NCBI GenBank assembly: GCA_900169235.1
Contig: FWCC01000330.1
Span: forward strand, 31,432-95,431
Origin: Zarea fungicola
Taxonomy: Eukaryota; Ascomycota; Sordariomycetes; Hypocreales; Cordycipitaceae
Direction: 5' to 3'
DNA length: 64,000 bases
Shown here: positions 21,614 to 32,773 of the stretch, one piece after another
How positions within the stretch are numbered: the first letter of the stretch is position 1
How the letters are laid out: every line of letters starts with the position of its first letter
Position numbers and translations under genes: made by a program
Notes under the pieces: generated by a model
What the model was told of the DNA's origin: nothing
What the model saw: the letters and a program-made list of their open reading frames with translations, nothing else
Databases searched by the model: none

Positions 21614-23091
21614 ATGATACAGGGCATCTTTTATGCAAGATTCTTTCCGAAAGAGGGTATTATTTTCTCATGATTCTCATTCTGATGCTCCATCTCAAGT
21701 CTCTTCTCCATCCAATATGCTAACTCCAACGCCATGAAAAAAAAAAAAAAGGCCCCAAAATCGTAGCTCAATCACCACCCGGCTGCATCACAGCTACAGA
21801 AAACTCAACCCGCCCTCCTCTCATCGACTTTGACGTCCTCCAGGAATACATCATTCCCCGCCAGCCGTTTTGCAACCGCTACGTCACAATAAACTCCCCA
21901 GACGGCAAATACACGATCCTCTGCCACCCCGTCGTCATTGCCCACGCAAAGTATCTGCGCAATGAATTCATATTCAACTTTGGCCTCCTCGTCGAGGCCG
22001 ACGTCGACCACACTGCTTACGAGCGTGTCGTCCGCTGCCTAGCCGCCACCTTTTCCGAAATGGAGAAGCAAAACGAGTATCTGAGTCTTGGGGGTGACGC
22101 ACAACGCGCCATCATTGCGGCCACGACCATTGTCGAGGCAGACCCCAACGCCCGCCGTCCCATTGAGAGCCTGCTGGAGATTATCAAGGAGGATCTCAAC
22201 AACTATGGCGAGTGCATGATTCCCGTCGGTACGTGATTTCTTTTCCTTTTTTTTTTCAGATGCACACTCCATGATCACTCACTCTATTTATTGCTGTATA
22301 TTCGCTCACACGCACGTACACGCCCCGCAGACGAAGCAAATACCATCAACATGAAGCTCTTCCCACATCACACCACCCCGCCCCCTGTCAAAGGCTGGCA
22401 TGTGCCCGTCGCCAAGACGAAATTCGCCGACATTGTCGACCCGACCTGGGACCTGACCCTCCAGCGCGTCATTGAAAAGATTGACGGCGTCTCCGACGTT
22501 CGCCGCATCGCCCATGAGGCCTCCGTCTCCCTCGAGCTCGCCAAGACGGCCCTCCGCCACCTCCTCTACTACGATACCATCCTCCTCCTCGACATTTTCT
22601 TCTTCGGCTCCTGCTACGCGCCCCGCCCCGGCATCCATGACTTTGTCGAAAACGTCGACGGCATGGTCGACGAGTGCGCCGGGTACGTCTCACACGGAAC
22701 CGCGCGCGTCAGCAACTTTATGCTCATCAAGCTCATGATGTCGTTTGGTCCCGGCAAGAGCGTCAAGGAGTGGATCATGACACACCAGGATGCCGGCTTC
22801 GACGTGATGAGCTACGTGGATATCCGTCGCTTTGTGCAGTTTGGCGTCATCAAGGGCTGCCTGTACCGCGTCCACAAGTACGTCGTCTCGAAGCAATACA
22901 TTGCCGCCCTTGCGACGGGGCAGGCGCGTCCCGTCGAGGTCGCCGGGGGTGATCCACTCCAGCAGTACACGGACGGGTGTCATCACTTTGACCAGATTAT
23001 AACAGAACGTAACCTGACAAGCGATGAAGTCATTGACAAGTTGAAGTTGCTACCGGTCCCTAAAGGCGACCTTGCTGTGTTTTACAGATGA
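21614..23091 (+). CDS. NPR2: Nitrogen permease regulator 2 (GATOR1/SEACIT subunit)
   Basis: Three exons: 21614-21656, 21752-22228 and 22331-23091, giving 426 aa. The start MIQGIFYARFFPKEG followed by PKIVAQSPP is the family's opening strand of the longin-type domain; no in-frame ATG lies just upstream. Further conserved blocks are VLQEYIIPRQPFCNRYVTI, CHPVVIAHAKYLRNEFIFNFG, DLTLQRVIEKIDGVSDVRRIA and QFGVIKGCLYRVHKYV. Npr2 with Npr3 and Iml1 forms the GAP for Gtr1/RagA at the vacuole and shuts down TORC1 when amino acids are short. Intron 1 is odd: a ctaac branch site is followed by fourteen A residues directly before the acceptor G, so the usual pyrimidine tract is missing. It converges with the mitochondrial TyrRS gene with a 293-bp gap. 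Confidence 0.94.
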
Positions 23092-23384
23092 TGCCGGAAA
23101 CGAAGACGCGTGTGAAAAAGTATTTCACAATCAATGTAATATATTTAATGGGGAAAGAGTAATTGTGATGAATATTGTGAAAATTGGAGGAGGTGAAAGA
23201 AAAGCCCCGTTTTGGCCTTCTTCGTTCTATTTTCTCTTCGCCATGTAATGATGCCGATACACGTAATGTACACACTATATAGTTTTACAAGAAGTATGGT
23301 CTGCAAAGGTTATACAAGAGTCTAGTGGGCCAGTCGCTCACGTACGGAAAATATGGGGTTTTGCCGTCGTAATCCGGCTCTTTC

Positions 23385-25463
23385 TTACTGCTCATGCTCA
23401 TCGTCTTGGCCTTTGCGCCTCTCAGCGCTCTCCTCCTGACGCTGCATCCGAGCCAGCTTGGCACGTTCACGTACCTCCACCTTGCTCGGCAGCTCAATGG
23501 CCGGGTTGTTGGCCACGCGCAGCCCCTGCTCGCGGCCCTTGTCTTTGAGCATCTTGTTCACCTGCGGCATCGTCATCTCTTCGCCGCGCTCCGCCGCCTG
23601 CGCGATAATCTCCTCCTTCATCCGGCGCACTTTACCCGTGTACGGCTGTCCCGGGTAAAACTCCCCGCTCGCGTTCCACGTCTCGTCCTCGACGAGCTCC
23701 ACGATGCGCACATTGTGCTTGCCCTTGCGCAGAATCAGCATGCGGCCGTCGAGCAGAAACTTGGACGTCTCCTCGGGGAACCACATCTTCATCGGTGTCC
23801 AAGCCAGGTTCCCGGGCACGAGCCCGCGGGTCTGCCCCGGCTGCGCCGCGACGTAGGCGCCCTGCATCTTGACGAGACGCTGGCCCTCGGCCGCGCTCGA
23901 CGCCAGGCCAGTGGCAAAGAGCAGCTTCGCGGGCGAGAGCTTCATGACGGAGCGCGGGAGCTTGATGTCGCTGCGCGGCGCCGTGTTGGCATTGACGATG
24001 CCGGAGCTCGCGCTGGGCTCCTTGACAATGGCGGGCAGCTCGCCGCCGAAGCGGAACGAGTGCTGCTGCGCCTCCTGCAGCGCCTTTTGCGAGCCGTGGA
24101 TCAGCGACACGAATTCAAACGCCAGCGTGTGCTGCGCGACACGCTTCGAGGGGTCCACGCTGTGCTGCTCCATGACGGACTGGATCTGCGGCATCGGCAA
24201 AAAGGTAAAGAGCTTCAGCAGCCGCTCCACCTCGTCGTCGGTGCGGCGCATAAAGTAGCCGTACAGCTCAAACGGCGACGTCTTAAACTCGTCCAGCCAC
24301 ACGGCGTTGCCCGCGCTCTTGCCAAACTTGACGCCCGCCGAGTCCGTCAGCAGCGGCACGGTGAAGCCTATGGGGTCGTGCTGCCACCCCGTCTCCATGC
24401 GCGCGTACGGTGCCTCTTCCGTCTCTCGAATCGTCTTGAGGGACTCGATGCCCGCCACGATGTTTCCGTACTGGTCGGAACCGCCGATTTGCAATTGCAC
24501 GCCAATTTTGTTGTACATGTGCCAAAAGTCCCACCCTTGCAGCAGTGGGTAGATGAACTCGCCCAGTGACATGCCGTCACCCTCTGTCATTTTGCGCTTG
24601 ACTCTGCAGTCATGTTATTAGCGATTTTTTCAAGAGGTGTTTGATACAATAGCAAATGATTCTGAAAGAAATGCAACATACGTATCTCGACTCAGCATAG
24701 GTCCGATCCTGGTATCCCTCGCCAGTCTCTTTATAAAGTCGTATAGTGTTAGGCCTTGTAGCCACATGTTGTTGTTGAGCAAGTGTCTCTTGGCCGCCCA
24801 ATCATCCTCATATCCGTGTCTAATTCGCATCTGCACGACATTGTGCCACAGTCTCGTCAATTGGTAGTGTATCTTTGTGATGTTTTTTGAAATGTCTGAG
24901 TTGGACATGTTCTCGCGACTTTGCAACCGTCCAGTGGGGTCACCGACTCGAGCTGTCGAGCCTCCAATGAGTGTCACGGCAGGATGGCCATGGAACCATA
25001 GCCAGAAGAGAGGCATGAGAGGCAGCATGTGGCCTACATGCATGGAGTCGGCCGTCGGGTCGATTCCAACGTATGCGCCGATTCGCTTGATTCGCATAAC
25101 CTCTTTAATTCGTTCGGTGTTTCTATATATTTTTAATAGTCAGTTAAAAAAAAAATGCTCTCCATTCTTTCAAGGTACCATGCAGAAGACAGTGGTAGTG
25201 GTAGGCGCATACCCTGCTACATCCTTGATGAATCCTCTCTCGTCTAGAATGTCCCACACATGCCGCAGCTCGCCGCTCTGAATCTTTTCTGCCCTCGCCT
25301 TCCAGCGCTCTTCACCTTCAGCAACTTTTCGTAAATGTGTTTGCGCCACGCTTCTGATTTGCTGGTTGCGCGACAGAGACGAGGTGAGCTGGCGAGCAGC
25401 GCATGTCGAATTCGGCGACGGTCTTATAGGGGCGAGCACACCGGCCGATAACCGGGCTGCCAT
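23385..25463 (-). CDS. cyt-18: Mitochondrial tyrosyl-tRNA synthetase (CYT-18 type)
   Basis: Three exons: 25213-25463, 24682-25122 and 23385-24603, giving 636 aa. The Ala/Arg/Ser-rich N-terminus is a likely mitochondrial presequence. The class I core has [19 protein letters not shown] (HIGH signature as HVGH), the tRNA/tyrosine pocket [28 protein letters not shown], and [13 protein letters not shown] for the KMSKS loop. The C-terminal region (from about residue 480) has an S4-like RNA-binding part ([21 protein letters not shown]) and a basic tail. It charges mitochondrial tRNA-Tyr. In Neurospora and relatives this enzyme also stabilises group I introns; whether this one does depends on N-terminal helices and insertions I cannot assess. 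A long antisense ORF over exon 3 is a codon-bias shadow. It shares a 656-bp divergent promoter region with SDH4. Confidence 0.94.
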
Positions 25464-26119
25464 TGTATCGTTGGTCGCGAGTCCAAGCTTAACTGAGCAT
25501 GAAACTCCCTTGCTTTGCTTTCGGAGGAGGTGGCGTCCCAAAAATCGCCTTTGGTTGAAAACAATCCCGCACAATAGAATAATTCGTTGTACTGTAACTA
25601 GCTGGGTAGATGTACAAACGCCAGGCACAGGTAACAAAGAAAAAGTCCACTGTGTGGAGCCCGCAACAGCAAGCTTCACATGCGCCAGCTGCTGGCGGCC
25701 ACTACCTTATTAGCTGCAGTTAAACTACCTTAGGGTGGGTGTAGGTAGTGGTGCCCATTTGACCCGCGACTCCGGAAAATCTGTTTCTCCCTCGCCGACT
25801 CTCGCGCATACTTGGCTGCTCGGATGCCGCCCAGCCAATAGCAGAGCTCCTAATTAGAGATCCTCGGCAATACCAGGCGAAAGGCCCAAGAACCAGGTCG
25901 GCTTCCTCCAAACCACCTTTTAGACGACTACTCTCGCCCACCCGACTCGCCAGGTAACGCGCAACCCAATTGGCATATACTCTAAGAATAGAATCATTGA
26001 GTAATCTTGTCATCGGAACTGCACCTCGGTAAAGCAGCTTCGTTCCCACTCTCGCATTCCCTTCTTTTTTTTCTTCGGCAGCACTCGGGTTGAAGGCATT
26101 CGCGGTATTTCTCTTCACA
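25464..26119. other. Divergent promoter region TyrRS / SDH4
   Basis: A 656-bp region between two divergent genes for mitochondrial proteins. The SDH4 side is CT-rich. No credible ORF or repeat. Confidence 0.55.
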
Positions 26120-26845
26120 ATGGCTTCCGTCATCCGTCCTTCCATCCTGCGCCAAGCGGCCATGAGCCGCAGCGTCTTTGCTCAGCCTGCCATGCGCAGC
26201 AACACCCTCCGCGCCGCCGCTCTGCACACTACCGCCAAGCGTGCTGCTTTCATTCCTCCTGGTCCTCGTAAGCCACCGCACTCTTCACCAATCAGCTGTT
26301 AGGCATCAATGTCAAAGAATACAAAACTAATTTTTTTTCCTTCTTGCCACGTTGCAGAGGTGATCCACGGCACCGGTATGGTTTATATCCCTCGATAACC
26401 CCGAAATGCAGCCCCAATTGAGCTCCCTTCTCCCCCACGTTTCTTTGTCACTTGCTGATAATCGAGTGTCTCTCTAGTCAACGATCCCGCGCCTGTTCCT
26501 ACCGCTAACGCCGCCCACGGCTCCTACCACTGGGCTTTCGAGCGTCTCCTCGCCGCCAGTCTCGTCCCCCTATCTATCGCTCCCTTCGCCTCCGGCTCCC
26601 TCAACCCTACGCTCGACGCCATTCTGTGCTCGGCTCTGCTTCTGCACTCCCACATGGGCTTCCAGTCTGTCGTCATCGATTACATCCCCAAGCGCACGCA
26701 CGCTGGTCTGCACAAGCTCTTCATGTGGGCTCTGAATCTCGCCACCGTCGCTGTTGGCGTCAGCCTGTACGAGTTTGAGACCAACGATGTCGGTGTCACC
26801 GAGGCCATCAAGCGTGTCTGGAAGGCCTCGTCCAAGTCGGAGTAA
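26120..26845 (+). CDS. SDH4: Succinate dehydrogenase membrane anchor CybS (complex II)
   Basis: Three exons: 26120-26267, 26358-26375 and 26478-26845, giving 177 aa. Exon 2 is only 18 nt (QVIHGT plus split codons), flanked by a gttgcag acceptor and a gtatgg donor. A presequence rich in Arg/Ala/Ser covers about 45 residues. The mature part has SYHWAFERLLAASLVPLSI, then a second membrane helix with LCSALLLHSHMGFQSVVIDYIPKR, whose His is the expected haem b ligand and whose Asp-Tyr lies near the ubiquinone pocket, and a third helix (MWALNLATVAVGVSLYEF). With SDH3 it anchors succinate dehydrogenase in the inner mitochondrial membrane and reduces ubiquinone. The length is normal for fungal CybS. 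It converges with BTA1. Confidence 0.94.
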
Positions 26846-27409
26846 AGGCCATTATGTAGGCTTAAAGAGACGGCGGAAGAAGAAAAATTACAAGAAGCAT
26901 GGAGTTGAAATATGAAGTAAGAGGTAAAAGGCTTGATTTTTGTTTCGCTTCTCTTTGCTAGGGCGACTTTAATGTGGCTGTGGCCACAGTGTATAGAATA
27001 GTCTGCTATGCAGACTGACCATGTATTTCGGTTTGTCCAGACACCACGGACGTGCTACAGTTGAAATGCAATATTTTCTTTTGTTGAACTAAATGCAAAA
27101 AATCTCTCACAGAAGCTCCAATACGTGACTATATTTAGAGCAAAGGTTGGCACCACTAGTTTTCACTTCTTGGAACAACAGCAGCATCCAGTATGCAAGT
27201 GGAATTTTACAATTTTATTTGTATGGGATTTGATGCTATATGTACCACCTTGACAATCTTGTACAGTACAACCAGAACAATTTGGTATCCTTTTTTTTTA
27301 CTTTCGCCAGACATTCATTTTCGATTGGCCGCATCTTGACGCATTCAGATACAGTGTTGAACGATATCTGGACTCCTCATTTACATCATGTTGCAGTGTT
27401 GGACTGACT
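26846..27409. other. Convergent 3' spacer SDH4 / BTA1
   Basis: A 564-bp A+T-rich spacer with both 3' UTRs. Nothing else is recognised. Confidence 0.5.
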
Positions 27410-30152
27410 TTAGATGGTGAGGCTGCTAATCTCCTGGCCGCCAATATGATCCATCTCAGGAGTTGGGGGTCGCAGGTTGTCCGTCTTGGTGCAAATCCAG
27501 CAACTGGCGTACATGTTGACGCGATCAATGCATGCACCGTCACGGCGGGCGCCATGGCACTTGGGGGTGAAGCCGTGGGCTTCGAACAACTTGAGGTACC
27601 ATGGCGTCAAAGCAGAGGATCTCAGCATGACGCGGCCGCCAATAGCGAGCGCGCGGTTCAGCTTGGTAACCTGCTTAGCAGCCGCCTCAGAGCCGGGATC
27701 AAACCAGTCCATGCTGTCCATGACAACGGCAACGGTGAGGGTACCAGGCATGATGCGAGCAATGACCTCCTCCAGTTCATCAGTGTGAATACGCAGACCA
27801 TCGAGGGCGTTGGGGCGCGACAGCTTGGCATGAACATCAGGGTCGAGGTAGTGGGGGTGACAGTTGCGCGAAAACTTTCCAGCAAGGCACACATAGTAGT
27901 ACGGGTTGTCAGCACCAAGGTGAGTCTCCTCGGCAACTGGATCCAGAGTGTTCACCATGTAGTGCCAAATGGCATGGGAGCGAGTGTTCTTGGCAGTAGC
28001 ATTTGGCCCCTTAACCACGTCAGATTCAGCGTGGTCATTCTCAATCATGGCGAGCTGGTTCTTGGGAACACCAAGAGCACTCCATAGAAAGCTTTCTTGT
28101 GCAACGACCAGGTTGGAGACGAGCTTAGACAGAAGAGCAGGGCGAATCTTGTTTCTCCAAATCTCTCGCTGCTCGATCAACGTCTTGGTGGCAAGGACTT
28201 GCTTCACGGCTGTCTTGATTCCAAAAATACGGGAGACCCAGCGCATGGCACGAATGGCATGGCGCGAGCCACCGGTGTCATACAGTCCATAGGAGGCACT
28301 CTGAAAGACGTTGACGTTCTTGAGCCAATACTGGAAAGCGCGGCTAGAGAGATGTGGTGAAAGTTTGGTGATGAGGAGTGTACGGAATTCGGAGTGCTTT
28401 CCGTCACCAAAAATCTTCCAGACGTCATCATAAGAGAGTGCGGTATAGGCGGCAGCCTTGAGTTCGAGCAGATGATTCTGCGTCGGATTGAGGTCGACAG
28501 CGTGGACACGGGCAGGGCTCTGAGCGAGGTACGACAAGATGTTGTCACCAGCGGAAGTAATAGCAAGAACTTTGTCATCGGGACCAAGCTTCAAAATGCG
28601 CTCATCAACTCGGGCATCTTCCCAGGTAAAGGCATAGATGTACTCGTCGTTAAACTGCTTGTGTTTCTGAAGCTGGTCGTCATAGTAGATGCGCCAATGG
28701 TGATTCTGGTAGAAAAAGGTGGGCAGGGGCAGATTGGCAGAGAGATTCTGGACGGCAGTCAGGAAGGCCTTGGAGCGAATTTCGGGGGCAGATCTCTCGA
28801 TGGCACGGGTTAGTGCGTCACCCTGATTTACGGGGAAGAGATACGGCGACTCCGTGGCGTACGCGTCGATTCGCTCAAGAATCTCGTGGGGCAGTGCAGT
28901 CTGGGAAAAAGGCTTCTTTTGACATCCAACCCAAACATAGTATGGGATGTAGCCAAGGCTTCGGTTTCGCGCATTAAGGTTAAGAATAGTGCCATACTTG
29001 TATTCAAGATAGTCGCGACGGCCAGACTCGAGAGCGACACGGTCAAAGTCGAACCACGCTCGCCAAAACATACGAGAAAGGGCATTGACGTGGCGGTCGA
29101 TATATCCAGCGGTATAGTTTCGGAAAGAGAAGTCGGAACCATTCTGGACGTAGAAATCAACGACACCAAATACGCCGTTGGGAGAGAGGAGGGAACTGAT
29201 GGAGTCGACGACAGAGTAGTAGTCGGGCTGTGACGATTTTATTAGCATTCAAGTACAGGCTGGCAACGGGGCAGGACGGAGCTTTACAATCATGGACAGG
29301 CTGTAGGACATGGTGACCAAGTCGGCACCGCCGTGCTCAGGTCGCTGCTGGCGAAAATAACTGAGAGCAGGAGAGCGAAGAGGGTTCTGGACAGCAGTAA
29401 GGCCATCTTCATAATCCTCCAGGCGGAACTTGCGCGCATCCTGGCAGACAACGGTAACATTTTTCCACCCAAGACGCTCGAATCGCTTTCGCGCAACTTC
29501 GCAGAGAGATGGGGAGAAATCAACCAGGTAGACACTAGAGAAAAATTCGGGGACATTGACGTGCTGAGACATGGCCTCAATATTCCAGCCAGTACCGCCA
29601 CCAATCTATCGGAGGGTTCAGTTGCAGATTCTCCATGTCGCAGTTCAAAATGAAGACTTACGTCGACCCAGATTCTCTTCTGGGGTTTATCCTTACCAGC
29701 ATTCTCCTGCGAGGGATGGAACTTGGATTTGAGCTGGGCTACAACGAGAGCAAGCATGTCCTCGCGACCACGGAGGAGAATGCCACGTGTGGCGTCGTAG
29801 GCACCGGCCTGTTTCTTGTAAAAACTCTCGAGCGCATCTTGCTGGGAAGCCTTAGTTCCGCTCTGGTGAGGTTTGATAAAGGACGAGTAAAAAAAGAGCA
29901 CGAATGACTGGAGAAGTCCAGGTGCCGTATCGTCTTGTTTGTCCGCAGTGGACTGCTTGCCAAATGAGAAGAGGCAAGCTCCGCCGAGAAGTGCTGCAGC
30001 TATTCCAGCATAATGCAAAGGTTGCAATTGAAAATCGGTGCCAAAAGGCAAAATGTTACCACCCTATAAGACGTACAAGTTAAGTGATTAGCACGTGGGC
30101 ACACCACTGCCGCAGGACAAGATGCTGGAAAGGAACGTACATGAAAAGCCAT
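27410..30152 (-). CDS. BTA1: Betaine lipid (DGTS) synthase, BtaB-BtaA fusion
   Basis: Four exons: 30141-30152 (12 nt, MAFH), 29662-30063, 29288-29605 and 27410-29227, giving 849 aa. A hydrophobic N-terminal segment (YAGIAAALLGGACLFSF) may anchor it in the ER. The BtaB-like methyltransferase comes first, with a SAM loop IGGGTGWNIE at about residue 139 and VYLVDFSPSLCEVARKRF. The BtaA-like 3-amino-3-carboxypropyl transferase makes up the C-terminal half: FTWEDARVDERILKLGPDDK, VLAITSAGDNILSYL, then VHAVDLNPTQNHLLELKAAA and a late VAVVMDSMDWF. The fused enzyme makes diacylglyceryl-trimethylhomoserine from diacylglycerol and S-adenosylmethionine. In fungi this replaces phosphatidylcholine during phosphate starvation. 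A CACGTGGG site, the preferred Pho4/NUC-1 core, sits in intron 1. Strong assignment. Confidence 0.95.
30092..30099 (+). promoter_or_regulatory. Possible Pho4/NUC-1 site in BTA1 intron 1
   Basis: The sequence GCACGTGGG matches the high-affinity Pho4-type E-box. It lies in the 77-nt first intron of BTA1, about 55 nt downstream of the ATG. Function is inferred from the known phosphate control of fungal BTA1, not shown here. Confidence 0.45.
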
Positions 30153-32773
30153 GGTATTCTCTCATTGTTTTGCGAGAGAATACTGTGTGAACTAGGTATT
30201 TAGTTCAGAACTTGTTGAAGCGTCTGAAACTGAAGCAGAGGAACGTTGAGTAGGATAGAGGGGGAGGGTGAAGGAGGTGGGAGCTTGGCTACCCCTCGTC
30301 TGCCGTGGCGTATGTATATATACGGAACAGGGTCCTTCTCGTGCCTTGAGTTTCCACTCTTGTCAAGGAGACACAAGAGAGACGCATGATTCGGGGCAGG
30401 CACATGTTTCCTGTAGCATTGGGTCGGCCATGGGTGCAAGTCAACCAGGAAGGCCAGATAGACCCGCAGTAACTTGAGGCTGCTGCATGAGCGCTTCCAA
30501 GTTGGCAAGGAGGCGGGGTCTAGCTGTCTACGGGGTATACAAAGGGTTTACCCATTGAACATGCGAGCTTATTCAGTCTTCACCCCGCCTCTGGGGTGCT
30601 GAATGCACGCCGCATGTCCTCCCAGGGAGGAACGGTAACGTTGTTGAGAGAGGCTGAGGGGCAAACAAGGTTGGCGTAATAGAATGCGGGCTTAACGTGG
30701 CCGTGACCAATGGCTGGACCACATGCTGGACAACGTGCAGCAAGGCTATACGCCAATGGAACGATTGCAAGGAGCGGTATCGACTTCCCAAGTGGCGGCG
30801 ACGTCTTTGTTGAGCTTGAATCCGGCGTTCCTAGTGCTCGGAACAAGAAAGATGGCAGTGTGAGTGGGCCAGAGGGAGTAAGGCGTTTGGAGTTGGTTGG
30901 TAACTAGGTACTTGTCATAACAGGGCGATCACAGCACCTTCTCTATGTCTGTATACGTGTGGCATGCAATAGAGAAGCTCCACAAGGCGGGCCACTGCGG
31001 CTCAAGAACCGGTAGGGGTGGTCACTGGTTGGACTGTTTGGAGGAGATCGTAGGGGTTCACAGCATCACGGCCCAATGTAAGGACGGCGGTGGGTAATGC
31101 GTCAACGAGGGGTTGCGGAGGCGGAGAGCTGCTGAAGCTGGAGCAGTTGAAGGTTGCGAGTTTACTAGCCTTGTACTGGTAGCTGTAAATACCTCCCTGG
31201 TACCCAAAGTTTCTGAGCAAACAAACGACGCTGGCTTGTTACCTACAGTTGGCAGCCGGCAAATGCCAAAACATTATTAGGCTGCAAGAAAGCTTGTACA
31301 CTCCAACCTCTCCCTCTGGCAAATAAAAGACAACGTATTGCGTACACGCATCATCTCCCACCTTTTACCATCTCAACAAAATATCCCAAAATTGCCTTTT
31401 ACACGGACTCCCACTCCTTTGCAACACCTCTTTGTTAGACCAGGAACTAACCCACACCCCATCGACCCAATGAGATACATCGACCCACGCACATGCGGCT
31501 ACGTTGTGGACAATACACGCCGCCAGGCATTGCTCCTGTTGCCGGTTCCCAAGCCTCCGAGAGCAGGGCTTCTTTGAATCAAATTCACTGACGAGACCAG
31601 AGTAATAAAACCGTAGCTTCTTACTGCCACTCTGTTACAGGGGCCCTTTCGTACGCATATACTTGGCTTGTGACAGCCCCGCCGCTATCTCGACAAAATA
31701 TATCCCGCACGCTGCACGAATAATCACTTACAACCAATTGCCGTATTTTACTGAGGTAAACGTGGCTGATCCTTGCCGTATTGTTGAGATATTGCAGGAG
31801 GATTGCTGCAGCTAATAAATAATCTACATGCTCCCAAACACCGGCAAGTGTACCAGAGGCAAATACATACCTCGCGTGCGCTGTTGCCAATATTGATTTG
31901 AGGCGCTCTTTCGGCGAAATTCACGGGAGCTATTCGTCCGTTGCCTTTTATCATATTATTCGGTCAACACGCAGAACACCATCCTACTCCCGCGTACACT
32001 GGATTTTGTTGATTTGATTTTGAAAAATAGCCAATGGCTAAGCCTAATTAAGAAGAGTACATTTTTTACCCAACTGGATCCCAACGACTTGAACCTTTAT
32101 ATCCCTATTATTAAAAAAAAAAAAAAAAAACCCCTATTGCGAAACTGATTACTACTCTTTTTCCTTGCGATGCCACCGACCTCTACGCGGCACGGCAGAC
32201 CCAGACGCCGACTGCGTTGGTTCTGTAGCTCTGTAGGTGGCTGCTTGCTGCGGCGTCTTTCCTTTGGCTCAGGCCGCCGCTTGAAATGTGCGAGTAAATA
32301 AGGGGAAGTTGCTAGGTCTAGTCCTAATTAGGTATAGTTTGTTCTACATTTTTCAAATACCAGAGCAAAAATCCAGCCGGCCAGCGTTATTTCAAAAGTA
32401 CCCACTTTGGAAGCAGGCACCAATGACGTAGCGGATCTCTCACCTTCAACAAGACAGGGGGACAAAATGTCAACATAAACGTTGAAAAAAACAGCAGAAT
32501 TCAATTCATTATTTGGTCATTTTCTACAGCGTTTCGCTGTCCTCCTTTGTAGTGGTTCGGCTGACGCTGAACAGATTGGCGGCCAACGGCGTCCGGCGAG
32601 AGCGATTATCCGGTTCCGGCCAGCGGCGCCTGTTCGTTGTGGCGCCAATCAACAAGCTTCCTAGTTCCGGCTTTCCAGGTTGTAGCTGAACCCGTGCAGT
32701 TCATCAACAACGCCATCATATCCATCACCAAAGGATCCATGCTGCTCTGGCGCTGAGCCAGTCTTGCGCCATC
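30153..32773. other. 2.6-kb divergent intergenic region BTA1 / ADA3
   Basis: No supported gene. It holds both promoters. Several 60-90-codon ORFs lack protein-like structure. A poly(A) run lies at 32113-32130. No inverted-repeat element was recognised. Confidence 0.5.
32113..32130. repeat. Poly(A) homopolymer
   Basis: Eighteen consecutive A residues in intergenic DNA upstream of ADA3. Confidence 0.95.

Noticed and set aside
23394..24569. 391-codon open frame on the + strand over the TyrRS gene
   Set aside because: It is antisense to a clear synthetase exon; GC-rich third positions keep the opposite strand open. The translation is Leu/Arg/His-rich with no domain.
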